Assembly: GCA_018267615.1 (NCBI GenBank)
Contig: JAFDYD010000014.1
Span: 1 to 64,000, forward strand
Reading direction: 5' to 3'
DNA: 64,000 bases
Origin: Bacteroidota bacterium
GTDB lineage: Bacteria; Bacteroidota; Bacteroidia; Chitinophagales; Chitinophagaceae
Part shown: positions 1 through 8,832 of the stretch, piece by piece
Layout: every line of letters begins with the position of its first letter
How positions within the stretch are numbered: position 1 is the stretch's first letter
The notes under the pieces: generated by a model
What the model saw: the letters and a program-made list of their open reading frames with translations, nothing else
The model's database searches: none
What the model was told of the DNA's origin: nothing
Position numbers and translations under genes: made by a program

Positions 1-190
1 TTTTTTTTCTAAAAAATATCTTCTTTCTCTGCTAAAACCTGCGTCCATACTTAGTTTGACGTACTCTTGGTTAATTAGGTAACACTTCAGGCTTCTTATT
101 GTTAATTTTTTCTTACTAACTCTGTTTATCTTTCAAAATCCTAATCTGGGATTTTCAGGAGATTTGCATTTCCTAAAACTAGACATGATA

Positions 191-1897
191 ATGAAGCAGG
201 TTCTGTTGAATACATTTCTGTTAATTATATACGTGCCGCTATTTTCTCAATTTTTCCCGGCGAAGAATTATCCTAAGAAATTTTTTCGCAATCCGCTTGG
301 CATACCTATCATGCTGGCAGCCGATTTCGGCGAGCTTCGTGCCAATCACTATCACATGGGACTTGATATACGCACCGAGGCAAGAGAAAACCTACCGGTA
401 TTCGCTGCGGCTGATGGATATATTGCGAGAGTCAAAATAGAACCTTTCGGTTTTGGACAAGCCATATATATTAATCACCCCAACGGTTACACCACCCTTT
501 ATGCACATCTCAATTCTTTCTATCCCGCATTGGCAGAATATATAAAGCAACAGCAATATAAATTGGAAAGCTGGAAAATTTCAGTCGATCTTACTCCCGG
601 TATGTTTCCTGTTAAGAAAGGTGACTTAATTGCTTTTAGTGGTAACACCGGTGGTTCCGAAGGACCACATCTTCATTTTGAAATCAGGAGAACCGCGGAT
701 GATGTTAATTTAAATCCATTGCTTTTTGAATTGCCAGTAAAAGATAATGTGCCACCAGTTATCCGGATGCTGGCTGTTTATGATTTGAATAAAAGTGTTT
801 ACGAACAGACACCGCAAATCATTCCGATAAAGAAAGAGGGAAAATCATCTTCTCTCCACCCGCCACTGGTGTTAACATCCAGCGCATCAAAAATAGGATT
901 TGCCTTTAACGGTTTCGATACACAATCCGGTTCAAGAAATCCCAACGGAATTTTTGAAGCCATTCTATACGATAACGAAAAGCCGGTGACGGGTTTTCAA
1001 ATGGACAATATAAGTTATACATCCACGCGCAATATCAATGCCCATATCGATTACAAAACAAAAGCAAACGGTGGCCCATACCTGCAACAGTTGTTTGAAT
1101 TGCCAGGATACAAACAATCGATTTATAGAATGCCCGGAGGTGCAATTGACATCAGTGATGGATTGATACATGTGGTGCGAATTGTTGTGAAAGACGCAAG
1201 CGATAACACGTCTTCATTTCAATTCAGCGTGAAGCAGAAGAAGAGCAAAGCACCTGGTGCAATATTTCCTGGGAAATTATTTTATCCTTTTATGTTGGAT
1301 GGATATGAAACGGATGATTGCGCATTTTATCTCGGCGAAAGATCTTTATATGATTCGGTTCATATTCAGTACAGCCATTCTCCTTCATCATTACCAAATG
1401 TGGTTTCGATGGTGCACAGTATCGGGGCACCTTATATTCCAATTCAGGATTCTCTTTTAGTCCGTATCAAACCAATTGGAAACCTGACGCCGGCAAAAAA
1501 AGGGAAAGTGCTGATGCAAAGATTTGTTCGTAGTAAAACCGAATTGCAAAAAGTTCAATGGCTCGGTGACTGGGCATCTGCGAAGTTCAGAGATTTCGGA
1601 AATTTTCAATTGGTAACGGACGAAGTACCTCCTGCTATTATTTCTGTTGGATTTTCGAATGGGGCGAATCTTAGCAAAGCTTCACAAATTGCTTTTATAG
1701 TAAAGGACAATCTCGGAGAATCCATTAGCTTCAGAGCGGAGTTGGACGGCAAATGGCTGCGATTTACAAATGATAAGGAAAAAGCGTTTATTTATAAGTT
1801 CGATGAAAAATGCGGTGCGGGTGAGCATCAGCTAAAAATAACTGCCGAAGACATGGCGGGAAATTCATCTTCTCAAATCTTTAAATTCACGAGGTGA
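191..1897 (+). CDS. Exported M23 family zinc metallopeptidase
   Basis: Probably a periplasmic peptidoglycan endopeptidase of the M23 (LytM) family. Residues 1-19 form a signal peptide ending in PLFSQ. The LytM domain covers about residues 35-180 and keeps the zinc ligands H55 and D59 (HMGLD) and the HxH pair H160/H162 in GPHLHFE. The remaining ~390 residues contain no domain I recognise; they look beta-rich and may bind wall or envelope partners. ATG 191 was chosen because it directly precedes the hydrophobic signal; an in-frame ATG at 185 is equally possible. It is followed by a palindrome and then the peroxiredoxin gene on the same strand. Family assignment is firm; the exact bond cleaved is not known. 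Confidence 0.9.
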   Translation: MKQVLLNTFLLIIYVPLFSQFFPAKNYPKKFFRNPLGIPIMLAADFGELRANHYHMGLDIRTEARENLPVFAAADGYIARVKIEPFGFGQAIYINHPNGYTTLYAHLNSFYPALAEYIKQQQYKLESWKISVDLTPGMFPVKKGDLIAFSGNTGGSEGPHLHFEIRRTADDVNLNPLLFELPVKDNVPPVIRMLAVYDLNKSVYEQTPQIIPIKKEGKSSSLHPPLVLTSSASKIGFAFNGFDTQSGSRNPNGIFEAILYDNEKPVTGFQMDNISYTSTRNINAHIDYKTKANGGPYLQQLFELPGYKQSIYRMPGGAIDISDGLIHVVRIVVKDASDNTSSFQFSVKQKKSKAPGAIFPGKLFYPFMLDGYETDDCAFYLGERSLYDSVHIQYSHSPSSLPNVVSMVHSIGAPYIPIQDSLLVRIKPIGNLTPAKKGKVLMQRFVRSKTELQKVQWLGDWASAKFRDFGNFQLVTDEVPPAIISVGFSNGANLSKASQIAFIVKDNLGESISFRAELDGKWLRFTNDKEKAFIYKFDEKCGAGEHQLKITAEDMAGNSSSQIFKFTR

Positions 1898-1900
1898 ATG

Positions 1901-1999
1901 CTGAAATATGCAAATGTGTAAATGCATGTATTTTTGATCTACTTTTAACGTCGTTTCTTTGCAATTAAATATTTTCACACTTTCATATTTTCACATTTT
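1901..1999. repeat. Imperfect intergenic inverted repeat, TGTGAAAATG-word family
   Basis: The left arm (about 1901-1932) reads as variants of TGAAATATG/CAAATGTGTAAATG, and the right arm (about 1963-1999) is its imperfect reverse complement (TTTTCACACTTTCATATTTTC). It fills the gap between the M23 gene and the peroxiredoxin gene. The same word type recurs at 11996-12106. Confidence 0.55.
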
Positions 2000-2003
2000 T
2001 CGG

Positions 2004-2474
2004 ATGACTCATCTACAAGAAGGTAACAAAGCGCCAGCGTTTACGGGAAAAGATCAAAATGGAAATTCAGTTTCCCTTTCTGATCATAAAGGGCAAAAAA
2101 TAATTTTATTTTTTTATCCTGAAGACGATACGCCTACCTGCACCATACAGGCTTGTAACCTGCGAGATAACTACGCACTGCTTACAAAAAAAGGATGGAC
2201 CATAATTGGTGTAAGTCCCGATGACGAAAAGAGCCATCAAAAATTTGAAAAGAAATTCAATCTTCCTTTCACGATGCTTGCCGATCCTGAACATAAGATT
2301 ATTGACAAATATGGAGTGTGGGGTGAAAAACATTTGTATGGCCGCGATTATATGGGATTGCATCGCACCACTTTCTTAATCGATGAAAAAGGAACGATCC
2401 GTAAAATATTTTTAAGACCGAAGAACAAAGCGCATGCTGAAGAGATTATTAAAACATGGGAAGCGGAGAATTGA
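2004..2474 (+). CDS. bcp: Thiol peroxidase of the Bcp/PrxQ family
   Basis: A 156-residue cytoplasmic peroxiredoxin that reduces hydrogen and organic peroxides with thioredoxin as donor. The peroxidatic cysteine is C46 in DDTPTC, and C51 five residues later is the resolving cysteine typical of the Bcp/PrxQ subgroup. The FFYPEDDTP motif and the length match the family. ATG 2004 gives the normal N-terminus (THLQEGNKAPAF); an upstream TTG start would add residues encoded by the preceding palindrome. The stop codon abuts the first base of another palindrome, on the far side of which lies convergent birA. Confidence 0.93.
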   Translation: MTHLQEGNKAPAFTGKDQNGNSVSLSDHKGQKIILFFYPEDDTPTCTIQACNLRDNYALLTKKGWTIIGVSPDDEKSHQKFEKKFNLPFTMLADPEHKIIDKYGVWGEKHLYGRDYMGLHRTTFLIDEKGTIRKIFLRPKNKAHAEEIIKTWEAEN

Positions 2475-2657
2475 CCTCACCCTCGTTCCCTCTCCTAAAG
2501 GAGAGGGAGGCCCGGAATCGGGCTTGCATATTAATTTGCTAGGAGGAAAAATTAATTTCAGAAATAATCATTAAATATTTCTAAATGTTCTTTCGGATGG
2601 AAAACGCAAATTGAAGTTGGGCATCCCTCTCCTTTAAAAGAGGGAACGTGGGTGAGG
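2475..2657. repeat. Nested inverted repeat filling the bcp-birA convergent gap
   Basis: The outer arms are 2475-2494 (CCTCACCCTCGTTCCCTCT) and about 2639-2657 (AGAGGGAACGTGGGTGAGG). Each side also contains its own hairpin (CCTCTCCTAAAGGAGAGG at about 2490-2508; CCTCTCCTTTAAAAGAGG at about 2626-2644), and a small GCCCGGAATCGGGC hairpin lies at about 2511-2524. The element starts at the base after the bcp stop and ends at the base before the birA stop. Its inner CCTCTCC/GGAGAGG core is shared with 9995-10039. Confidence 0.8.
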
Positions 2658-3452
2658 TTACAACCATTCTACTTCTCCGAATCCAAAACTTCTGTCAACA
2701 GCGTCTTGCGTAATAAGCTGCCCTTGTGAATTCACTTCTTTTATCGTAGTGTCAAAAATGATATTTCCTTTTTTTAAGCGTACCGTTTCATTACGTTTAT
2801 ATAGGAAGCGATTGTATTCAGCTAATAGTTGATCACCTCCGGATGTTCTTAATTCGTTATATCTTTTATCAATGAAGTCACATAATTTTTTTGCCAGTTC
2901 TTCAACCTTCATTGTTTTGCCGGTGATCTGTTTTAAAGAAACCGGATTTTTTATTTCGTCTGGAAATTGAACCTGGTTGATGTTGATTCCTATTCCAACA
3001 ATTGCAAAGAGCCATTCATTTCCTTTGCAAATGCTTTCAATTAATATTCCCCCTGCCTTTCTGTCACGCCAATACAAATCATTTGGCCATTTTATTTTCC
3101 ATTCATCAGGAAAAAAATTCGTGAGAAAATCGTAACAGGAAATGGCGATTGTTGCGCTCAAAAAAAATTGTTGCATTGGTAAAAGAAATCGCGGCTCGGT
3201 AATAATACTCATAATAATATTTTCGCCGGACGTGGTGGTCCATGTCTTTCCTCTTTGTCCCTTGCCCGCGGTTTGTTCCAATGCGAAATAGCTTGTGCCA
3301 TGAAAAGCCAATCCTGCATGAACGGCTGCCATGGCATAGTTGTTGGTGCTATCAACAGATTGCAACTCAACAAAATTGCTTCCTATCGAGTGGTAATTAT
3401 CAGGGAAAATGTTGATGGCAGGATGTGACAAAAGATTCCTATTTTTGAGCAT
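2658..3452 (-). CDS. birA: Biotin--protein ligase (BPL/BirA catalytic type)
   Basis: Attaches biotin to the carrier lysine of biotin-dependent carboxylases through biotinyl-AMP, in the cytoplasm. At 264 residues it has only the catalytic and C-terminal SH3-like domains; there is no N-terminal winged helix, so it is unlikely to be a repressor. The biotin/ATP loop GKGQRG (residues 63-68) and KWPNDLYW (from K121) are intact. It lies convergent to bcp and divergent from rsfS. ATG 3452 is the first start in frame and gives a normal N-terminus. Confidence 0.93.
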   Translation of the reverse strand: MLKNRNLLSHPAINIFPDNYHSIGSNFVELQSVDSTNNYAMAAVHAGLAFHGTSYFALEQTAGKGQRGKTWTTTSGENIIMSIITEPRFLLPMQQFFLSATIAISCYDFLTNFFPDEWKIKWPNDLYWRDRKAGGILIESICKGNEWLFAIVGIGININQVQFPDEIKNPVSLKQITGKTMKVEELAKKLCDFIDKRYNELRTSGGDQLLAEYNRFLYKRNETVRLKKGNIIFDTTIKEVNSQGQLITQDAVDRSFGFGEVEWL

Positions 3453-3636
3453 TGCGAAATTAGGCTAAGAAGTTTATAGTTTTTGATAAAAGAAAAACCG
3501 GAAAAAACAGGCATTGAAACAATAAAATGTCAGTTTGTAGCGATAGGAAACAATAAAGTGCAGACAGGAGCTAAAGCTTACTTCAAACCAAACAAATTTC
3601 ATCATCAAAACATTTTGATTATTGGAACAATTGTCT

Positions 3637-4026
3637 ATGCTGGTTTCCCGGAAACCCAAAAGAACATCGCGGTTAACAAAGAATTCGAAAATTTTTAAAA
3701 CCATAATACAAAGCATCCAGGAAAAGAAAGGCGAAAATATAGTATCCCTTGACCTTAAGAAAATTCATGAAGCGGTTGCGGATTTCTTTATCATTTGCGA
3801 AGCCACAAGTCATACCCAGATCAAAGCAATTGCTGATTATATAGAAACGGAGGTCAAAAAAAAATGCGAAGAACTTCCGTACAAACATGAGGGTAAGCAC
3901 GCTTTACAATGGGTACTCATCGATTATGTAAATGTAGTTGTTCACGTAATGCTCCCGGAAAACAGGCGGTTTTATAAGTTAGAGGATATGTGGAGTGATG
4001 CTGTCTATGAGCGTCACGAAGGATAA
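3637..4026 (+). CDS. rsfS: Ribosomal silencing factor RsfS
   Basis: RsfS binds uL14 on the 50S subunit and blocks subunit joining, lowering translation under nutrient limitation. The 129-residue product carries the DUF143 core: KIHEAVADFFIICEATSHTQIKAIADYIE, followed by HEGKHALQWVLIDYVNVVVHVM and a terminal RRFYKLEDMWSDA. ATG 3637 is preferred; a TTG at 3622 lies just upstream. A basic N-terminal 25 residues (KPKRTSRLTKNSKIFK) is normal for Bacteroidota. It is followed 85 nt later by ftsH on the same strand. Confidence 0.92.
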   Translation: MLVSRKPKRTSRLTKNSKIFKTIIQSIQEKKGENIVSLDLKKIHEAVADFFIICEATSHTQIKAIADYIETEVKKKCEELPYKHEGKHALQWVLIDYVNVVVHVMLPENRRFYKLEDMWSDAVYERHEG

Positions 4027-4111
4027 GAATAACTGTTTAACGGGTTTTTCTGAACTTTTTAATCACACAAACATTAATAAATAGAAATTGGAGGAGAAGA
4101 AATAAAATAAC

Positions 4112-6199
4112 ATGCCACAGGATAACATGAAACAAAACGATCGATCCAACTTTCCGAGATTCAGGCCGAAGCCTGGCGCGGGAGGGGACGAGAACAACCC
4201 CAGAAAAGGCCCTAAATTCAGCATTTATTGGATATGGGGAATTATAGCTGCCATTTTACTCGGTTTTAATTTTTTCGGAGCTTTCACTCCTGATGCTCAT
4301 CATCTGGATTCCGAACTTGAGTTCCGTAATAATATGCTCGAAAAAGGTGATGTCGCAAAACTAGTACTCGTCACCAATAAAAATCTGGTCAGGGTTTACA
4401 TCAAAAAAGACAGTCTTGAGAAACCTTACTACAAAGAAAAATTAGGTAAAAATTATCCGGTTGTAAAAACCGAAGGCCCTCATTTCGAATTCCAGGTCGC
4501 CAAGATCGACGAGTTTGAAAAACGCCTCAATGATTTTTTTGTCAAGAATCCTCAATACGAAGTTCCTTACAATCCCATTCAGGAAGGTGATTGGATACCC
4601 GGGCTTTTACAAATTGTTCTACCAATTCTGATCATCTTATTAATATGGGTGATGTTGATGCGCAAAATGGGCGGACAAGGTGGAAGTGGTGGACCCGGTG
4701 GTATTTTCAATATCGGAAAATCCAAAGCAACACTGTTCGATAAAGGAACAAAAGTGAATATTACTTTTAATGATGTTGCAGGGCTCGATGAAGCGAAAGT
4801 GGAAGTAATGGAAATCGTCGATTTTTTAAAGAACCCGAAAAAATATACAGCACTCGGTGGAAAAATTCCAAAGGGGGCTTTATTAGTCGGTCCTCCGGGA
4901 ACTGGTAAAACTTTGCTTGCAAAAGCAATGGCTGGTGAAGCACAGGTTCCATTTTTTTCTATGAGTGGTTCCGATTTCGTTGAACTATTTGTAGGTGTCG
5001 GCGCAAGTCGCGTTCGAGATCTCTTCAAACAAGCAAGAGAAAAAGCACCGTGTATTATTTTCATTGATGAAATAGATGCCATTGGTCGCGCACGTGGAAA
5101 GAATGCCATCATGAGTAATGATGAAAGAGAAAGTACATTGAACCAATTATTGGTTGAAATGGATGGATTCGGTGGCGACAGCGGAATTATTATTCTTGCT
5201 GCTACCAATAGACCAGATGTACTCGATAGCGCATTGCTTCGCCCGGGAAGATTTGATCGCCAGATTTCGATCGACAAGCCAGATCTCAAAGGTCGTGAAG
5301 CAATATTCAAAGTGCATTTGAAACCAATTAAAATTTCCAGTAAGCTTGATATTCATAAACTCGCTGAACAAACACCGGGTTTCGCTGGTGCTGATATCGC
5401 CAATGTTTGCAATGAAGCTGCGTTGATCGCCGCGCGTAAAGGAAAAGAAACAGTGGAGATGGATGATTTCCAGGACGCGGTTGACAGAGTAATCGGAGGA
5501 TTGGAAAAAAAGAACAAAATCATTTCTCCTGAAGAAAAAAGAATCATTGCTTATCACGAAGCCGGACATGCAATATGCGGCTGGTTCCTCGAACACGCAT
5601 ATCCGTTATTGAAAGTAACGATTGTGCCGAGAGGTGTGGCTGCATTGGGTTACGCTCAATACACGCCAAAAGAACAATATCTATATAATACTGATCAATT
5701 GTTTGATCAGATATGTATGACATTGGGCGGCCGCGCAAGTGAGCAATTGAATTTTGGAAAGATATCAACCGGTGCGCAAAATGATTTGCAACAAGTAACG
5801 AAGATTGCCTATTCCATGGTTACAACCTATGGCATGAACGAAAAAGTAGGTAATATCAGTTTCTATGATCCTGCACAGGAAAATTCTTTTGTAAAACCTT
5901 ATTCAGAAGAAACTTCCAGGTTAATCGACGAAGAAGTGCGTAAACTTATTGATGCCGCTTACGAACGCACAAAACAATTGTTGACGCAAAAAGATACCGA
6001 AGTAAAAAAACTTGCTGAAGCATTGTTGGAAAAAGAAGTGTTGTTTCAGAGTGATGTGGAAACGTTGATCGGAAAAAGACCTTATGAAGAAAAAAGGACG
6101 CTCGATGTTTCTGATCACGGTCATCCGGAATATAATAAGGTAGCGATGAATGAAAATGGTACGGTTACCGGCACCACGGCAAATCCGGCTACAAATTGA
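4112..6199 (+). CDS. ftsH: ATP-dependent zinc metalloprotease FtsH
   Basis: Inner-membrane AAA+ protease that extracts and degrades unassembled membrane proteins and short-lived regulators. There are two membrane segments (about residues 38-57 and 166-185) flanking a periplasmic domain, a Gly-rich linker, Walker A GPPGTGKT at residues 260-267, Walker [15 protein letters not shown], and the zinc site HEAGH at residues 482-486. The 695-residue length is usual. A GGAGGAG run lies about 20 nt upstream of the ATG, which is one of the few Shine-Dalgarno-like sites here, although the distance is long. An ATG at 4127 is a possible alternative. It is followed 16 nt later by a LUD-domain gene, a common Bacteroidota arrangement. 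Confidence 0.97.
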   Translation: MPQDNMKQNDRSNFPRFRPKPGAGGDENNPRKGPKFSIYWIWGIIAAILLGFNFFGAFTPDAHHLDSELEFRNNMLEKGDVAKLVLVTNKNLVRVYIKKDSLEKPYYKEKLGKNYPVVKTEGPHFEFQVAKIDEFEKRLNDFFVKNPQYEVPYNPIQEGDWIPGLLQIVLPILIILLIWVMLMRKMGGQGGSGGPGGIFNIGKSKATLFDKGTKVNITFNDVAGLDEAKVEVMEIVDFLKNPKKYTALGGKIPKGALLVGPPGTGKTLLAKAMAGEAQVPFFSMSGSDFVELFVGVGASRVRDLFKQAREKAPCIIFIDEIDAIGRARGKNAIMSNDERESTLNQLLVEMDGFGGDSGIIILAATNRPDVLDSALLRPGRFDRQISIDKPDLKGREAIFKVHLKPIKISSKLDIHKLAEQTPGFAGADIANVCNEAALIAARKGKETVEMDDFQDAVDRVIGGLEKKNKIISPEEKRIIAYHEAGHAICGWFLEHAYPLLKVTIVPRGVAALGYAQYTPKEQYLYNTDQLFDQICMTLGGRASEQLNFGKISTGAQNDLQQVTKIAYSMVTTYGMNEKVGNISFYDPAQENSFVKPYSEETSRLIDEEVRKLIDAAYERTKQLLTQKDTEVKKLAEALLEKEVLFQSDVETLIGKRPYEEKRTLDVSDHGHPEYNKVAMNENGTVTGTTANPATN

Positions 6200-6215
6200 A
6201 GCATGTAGTAATAGC

Positions 6216-6854
6216 ATGAAAATATCTTCCGCAAAAGAAAATATTCTAAAAAGAATAAGGCAGGCGTTGAGTCATTCAACGCCTCTTCCTTTTCCGCAAA
6301 GCGAAGGCAATAATTCAGTGTTTCTGCCGGCACAAAAAGAACCCGAAGTTGAATTTGCAGAGAAATTTACAGAATTAAAAGGGAAGTTTGTTTTTGCAAT
6401 GAACCAAAAAGAACTGGTATCACAGCTCAATAATCTTTTCAATGCCACAGGCTGGGAAAATATTTATTGTCGGGAAAAAGGTTTGCGGGATATGCTGCAA
6501 AAAAATAATTTTTCCAATCTCACTTCCGAAGGGCTGGCAAAATGTGATGCCGCCATTACATCGTGCGAATTCCTGATTGCAAGAACAGGTAGCATCGTGA
6601 TGAGCGCGGCGCAGGAAAGTGGCAGAACCGTGAGTGTGTATGCGCCTATACATATATGCATCGCATATACAAAGCAGTTAGTGTTTGATGTAAGGGATGG
6701 GCTGCAAATGATCAAGGAAAAATACAGTGACAAACTACCTTCACTGATTACATTTGCTACCGGCCCAAGCCGCACTGCTGATATTGAAAAAACATTGATC
6801 GTTGGTGTGCATGGACCGAAAGAAGTGTATGTGTTTTTAGTTGATGAACCATGA
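6216..6854 (+). CDS. LUD-domain protein (LutC/YkgG family)
   Basis: A 212-residue cytoplasmic protein with the LUD (DUF162) fold seen in LutC, a subunit of the lactate-oxidation complex LutABC. Recognisable features are CDAAITSCEFLIARTGSIVMS in the middle and FATGPSRTADIEKTLIVGVHGP near the end. No lutA or lutB is present, so a lactate role cannot be assumed; the stand-alone copy behind ftsH is typical of Bacteroidota and its function is not established. ATG 6216 lies just past the ftsH stop. The last residues (EP-stop) are encoded by GAACCATGATT, a sequence word of the palindrome that follows. Confidence 0.85.
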   Translation: MKISSAKENILKRIRQALSHSTPLPFPQSEGNNSVFLPAQKEPEVEFAEKFTELKGKFVFAMNQKELVSQLNNLFNATGWENIYCREKGLRDMLQKNNFSNLTSEGLAKCDAAITSCEFLIARTGSIVMSAAQESGRTVSVYAPIHICIAYTKQLVFDVRDGLQMIKEKYSDKLPSLITFATGPSRTADIEKTLIVGVHGPKEVYVFLVDEP

Positions 6855-6877
6855 TTGATGGAATTTTAAATGATTAT

Positions 6878-7055
6878 GAGGAAAGTTGATAAGTCGGTTA
6901 GTTTTGAACCATGATTAAAGGATTGAAGGATTATCATGAAGTTCTATTAATTACTAAACTGTAGGCCAATGATCGCATTGTTGTTTGCGAACTTCACGAT
7001 AATCCTTCAATCCTTTAATCATGGTTCAAAACTAATCGACTTATCAATCCTCAAC
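6878..7055. repeat. Long inverted repeat, GAACCATGATTAA family
   Basis: Two 67-nt arms, 6878-6944 and 6989-7055, are near-perfect reverse complements (a handful of mismatches by eye) separated by 44 nt. A partial third copy of the word GAACCATGATT sits at about 6845-6855, overlapping the lutC-like stop codon, so that end also forms a direct repeat. The same family occurs at 44420-44504. It lies between two co-directional genes and has no U-tract. Confidence 0.92.
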
Positions 7056-7074
7056 TATAAACCACCAGGCTCTC

Positions 7075-7863
7075 ATGCTAATTTCTCCGGGTAAAAAAAT
7101 ATATTTTCTTTCCGATTTTCATCTCGGCGCTCCGGATCATGCTTCGAGCCTGCAAAGAGAAAAACGAATCGTTGCTTTTCTTGAAGAAATAAAAAAAGAT
7201 GCCGGTGAAATTTTTATTGTGGGCGATTTATTTGATTTCTGGTACGAATACAGAACGGTTGTTCCTAAAGGATATGTTCGCATACTCGGTAAACTTGCCG
7301 AAATAACGGATGCTGGAACTCCTGTTCATTTTTTTGTCGGTAATCATGATATGTGGATGAAAGGATATTTCGAACAAGAGTTAAATATCCCCGTGTATTA
7401 TGAACCGAAAAAATTTGAGCGCAACGGGAAAAAAATTTTGATCGGACACGGAGATGGATTAGGTCCCGGTGATCATGGATATAAATTCATCAAGAAAATT
7501 TTTCGGAATAGATTCTGTCAATGGCTTTTCGGAATATTGCCACCAGCTGTTGGTGTTGGACTTGCAAATTATTTCAGCCGTAAAAGCAGGGCAGTCACCG
7601 GGCAGATCGATGAACAATTTCTGGGAGAAGACAAAGAATGGCTCGTGATGTATTGTAAAGACGTGCTTCAGAAAGAATATTTCGATTATTTAATTTTTGG
7701 TCACCGTCATCTTCCTATCGATTTTTCATTGGAAAAAGGTGCGAGGTATATCAATTTGGGTGATTGGCTTCGTTATTATTCGTATGCAGTATTGAATGAT
7801 GACGGCCAGCTAATACTGACTTCATGGCTGCCTGAACTTGAAAATAAGATTATTAGAAAATGA
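7075..7863 (+). CDS. lpxH: UDP-2,3-diacylglucosamine diphosphatase LpxH
   Basis: Hydrolyses UDP-2,3-diacylglucosamine to lipid X in lipid A synthesis, as a peripheral inner-membrane enzyme. It shows the calcineurin-type metallophosphoesterase motifs DFHLG, GDLFDFW, GNHDMW, GHGDG and GHRH in order, with the LpxH hallmark of an insertion rich in basic and hydrophobic residues between GHGD and GHRH (FIKKIFRNRFCQWLFG). The 262 residues agree with Bacteroidota LpxH. The stop overlaps the start of the next gene by 4 nt (ATGA), so the two are translationally coupled. Confidence 0.92.
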   Translation: MLISPGKKIYFLSDFHLGAPDHASSLQREKRIVAFLEEIKKDAGEIFIVGDLFDFWYEYRTVVPKGYVRILGKLAEITDAGTPVHFFVGNHDMWMKGYFEQELNIPVYYEPKKFERNGKKILIGHGDGLGPGDHGYKFIKKIFRNRFCQWLFGILPPAVGVGLANYFSRKSRAVTGQIDEQFLGEDKEWLVMYCKDVLQKEYFDYLIFGHRHLPIDFSLEKGARYINLGDWLRYYSYAVLNDDGQLILTSWLPELENKIIRK

Positions 7864-8672
7864 AACGCCGCAACTACATTGTTTTTTTGTTGATGCTGAT
7901 TGGCGTTTATGCTAGATCGCAGGATACAGATTTCACTTTGAGTAAAACCATTCGTGGCGATATAGTTGATTTTTCCGTGGATAATCTCGGAAATATTTAT
8001 TTACTTAGTTCAGATAACCAGTTAAAAAAAATTGGCCCAAAGGGCGATTCACTCGCGGTATATAATGACGTCCGCCGATATGGTAATATCTATTCGATGG
8101 ACGTTACCAATCCTTTAAAGATTTTATTGTTCTATAAAGAATTTGGAACCATCGTAATGGTCGATAGATTTTTGAGCGTGGTGAATACGATTGATCTTCG
8201 TAGTCTTAATATTTTCCAGGTAAAGGCGGTGGGACTTGCTTACGATAATAATGTGTGGATCTATGACGATCTCGAGGCAAAATTAAAACGAATCAGGGAT
8301 GATGGATCACTTGTAAGTGCGACTACGGATATCCGTCAGTTTGTTGACGTTGTTCCGGATCCTGTGTTTATTGCAGATCAAAGTGGATTGGTTTATTTGT
8401 ACGATACTGCAAAAGGTGTATATATTTTTGATCACTATGGTGCATTTCAAAAACAACTTCAATTCGTCGCCTGGAAAGATTTTAATGTGATTGACAAAAG
8501 CCTTCTCGGAAGAGACGAAAATTATTTTTTAAGATATCAATCAGGAAATCCTCAAGTGCAGCAGCAACCAATACCGCCTGCATATCTCCCATCAAATAAA
8601 ATTATCATTATGCCCAATGCAGTGTATGTATTGAAGCAAGGGAGGTTGGAGATTTATGCGAAGACACCATGA
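7860..8672 (+). CDS. Exported beta-propeller-like protein of unknown function
   Basis: I do not recognise a named family. The 270-residue product begins with a signal peptide (RNYIVFLLMLIGVYARS) and then repeats blade-like units of about 40 residues (for example VDNLGNIYLLSSDNQLKKI, VGLAYDNNVWIYDDLEAKLK, IADQSGLVYLYDTAKGVYIF), consistent with a periplasmic six-bladed propeller. It is coupled to lpxH by an ATGA overlap, which suggests an envelope role, perhaps binding rather than catalysis. The function is unassigned. Confidence 0.75.
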   Translation: MKRRNYIVFLLMLIGVYARSQDTDFTLSKTIRGDIVDFSVDNLGNIYLLSSDNQLKKIGPKGDSLAVYNDVRRYGNIYSMDVTNPLKILLFYKEFGTIVMVDRFLSVVNTIDLRSLNIFQVKAVGLAYDNNVWIYDDLEAKLKRIRDDGSLVSATTDIRQFVDVVPDPVFIADQSGLVYLYDTAKGVYIFDHYGAFQKQLQFVAWKDFNVIDKSLLGRDENYFLRYQSGNPQVQQQPIPPAYLPSNKIIIMPNAVYVLKQGRLEIYAKTP

Positions 8673-8681
8673 TAATATAAA

Positions 8682-8812
8682 ATGCACAAGGTGCAAAGAA
8701 CAAGATACAGGGTACAAGTTACAAGGCATAGCATGAAGGCGGTTAATATCAAAAACAAATTTTAGTTTTGCCCCAAACTTTAGACGCCAAACCTTAAGCC
8801 GTTCAACTTTTA
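8682..8812. other. Two unpaired repeat-word blocks between the propeller gene and mscS
   Basis: 8682-8730 is built from near-tandem words (CAAGGTGCAAAG, CAAGATACAGG, GTACAAGTTACAAGG), and 8771-8812 contains CCAAACTTTAGACG followed by CCAAACCTTAAGCC. Both resemble single arms of the palindromes seen elsewhere in the window, but I see no matching opposite arm for either. A promoter-like TAGTTTTG lies between them. Confidence 0.4.
8763..8770 (+). promoter_or_regulatory. Candidate -7 element for mscS
   Basis: TAGTTTTG matches the Bacteroidota TAnnTTTG element and lies 63 nt upstream of the mscS ATG. I see no clear -33 TTTG. Confidence 0.4.
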
Positions 8813-8832
8813 CTTTTAAAGCCAAAAAAATC

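Noticed and set aside
3483..3698. 71-codon frame upstream of rsfS
   Set aside because: Starts with TTG, overlaps the rsfS start in another frame, and has no recognisable protein features.
4579..5310. 243-codon open frame on the minus strand inside ftsH
   Set aside because: It is the complement of the conserved AAA+ domain coding region and has low-complexity Ser/Pro-rich composition; ftsH is certain.
6216..6854. Lactate oxidation operon (lutABC)
   Set aside because: Only the LUD-domain subunit type is present; no lutA or lutB nearby.
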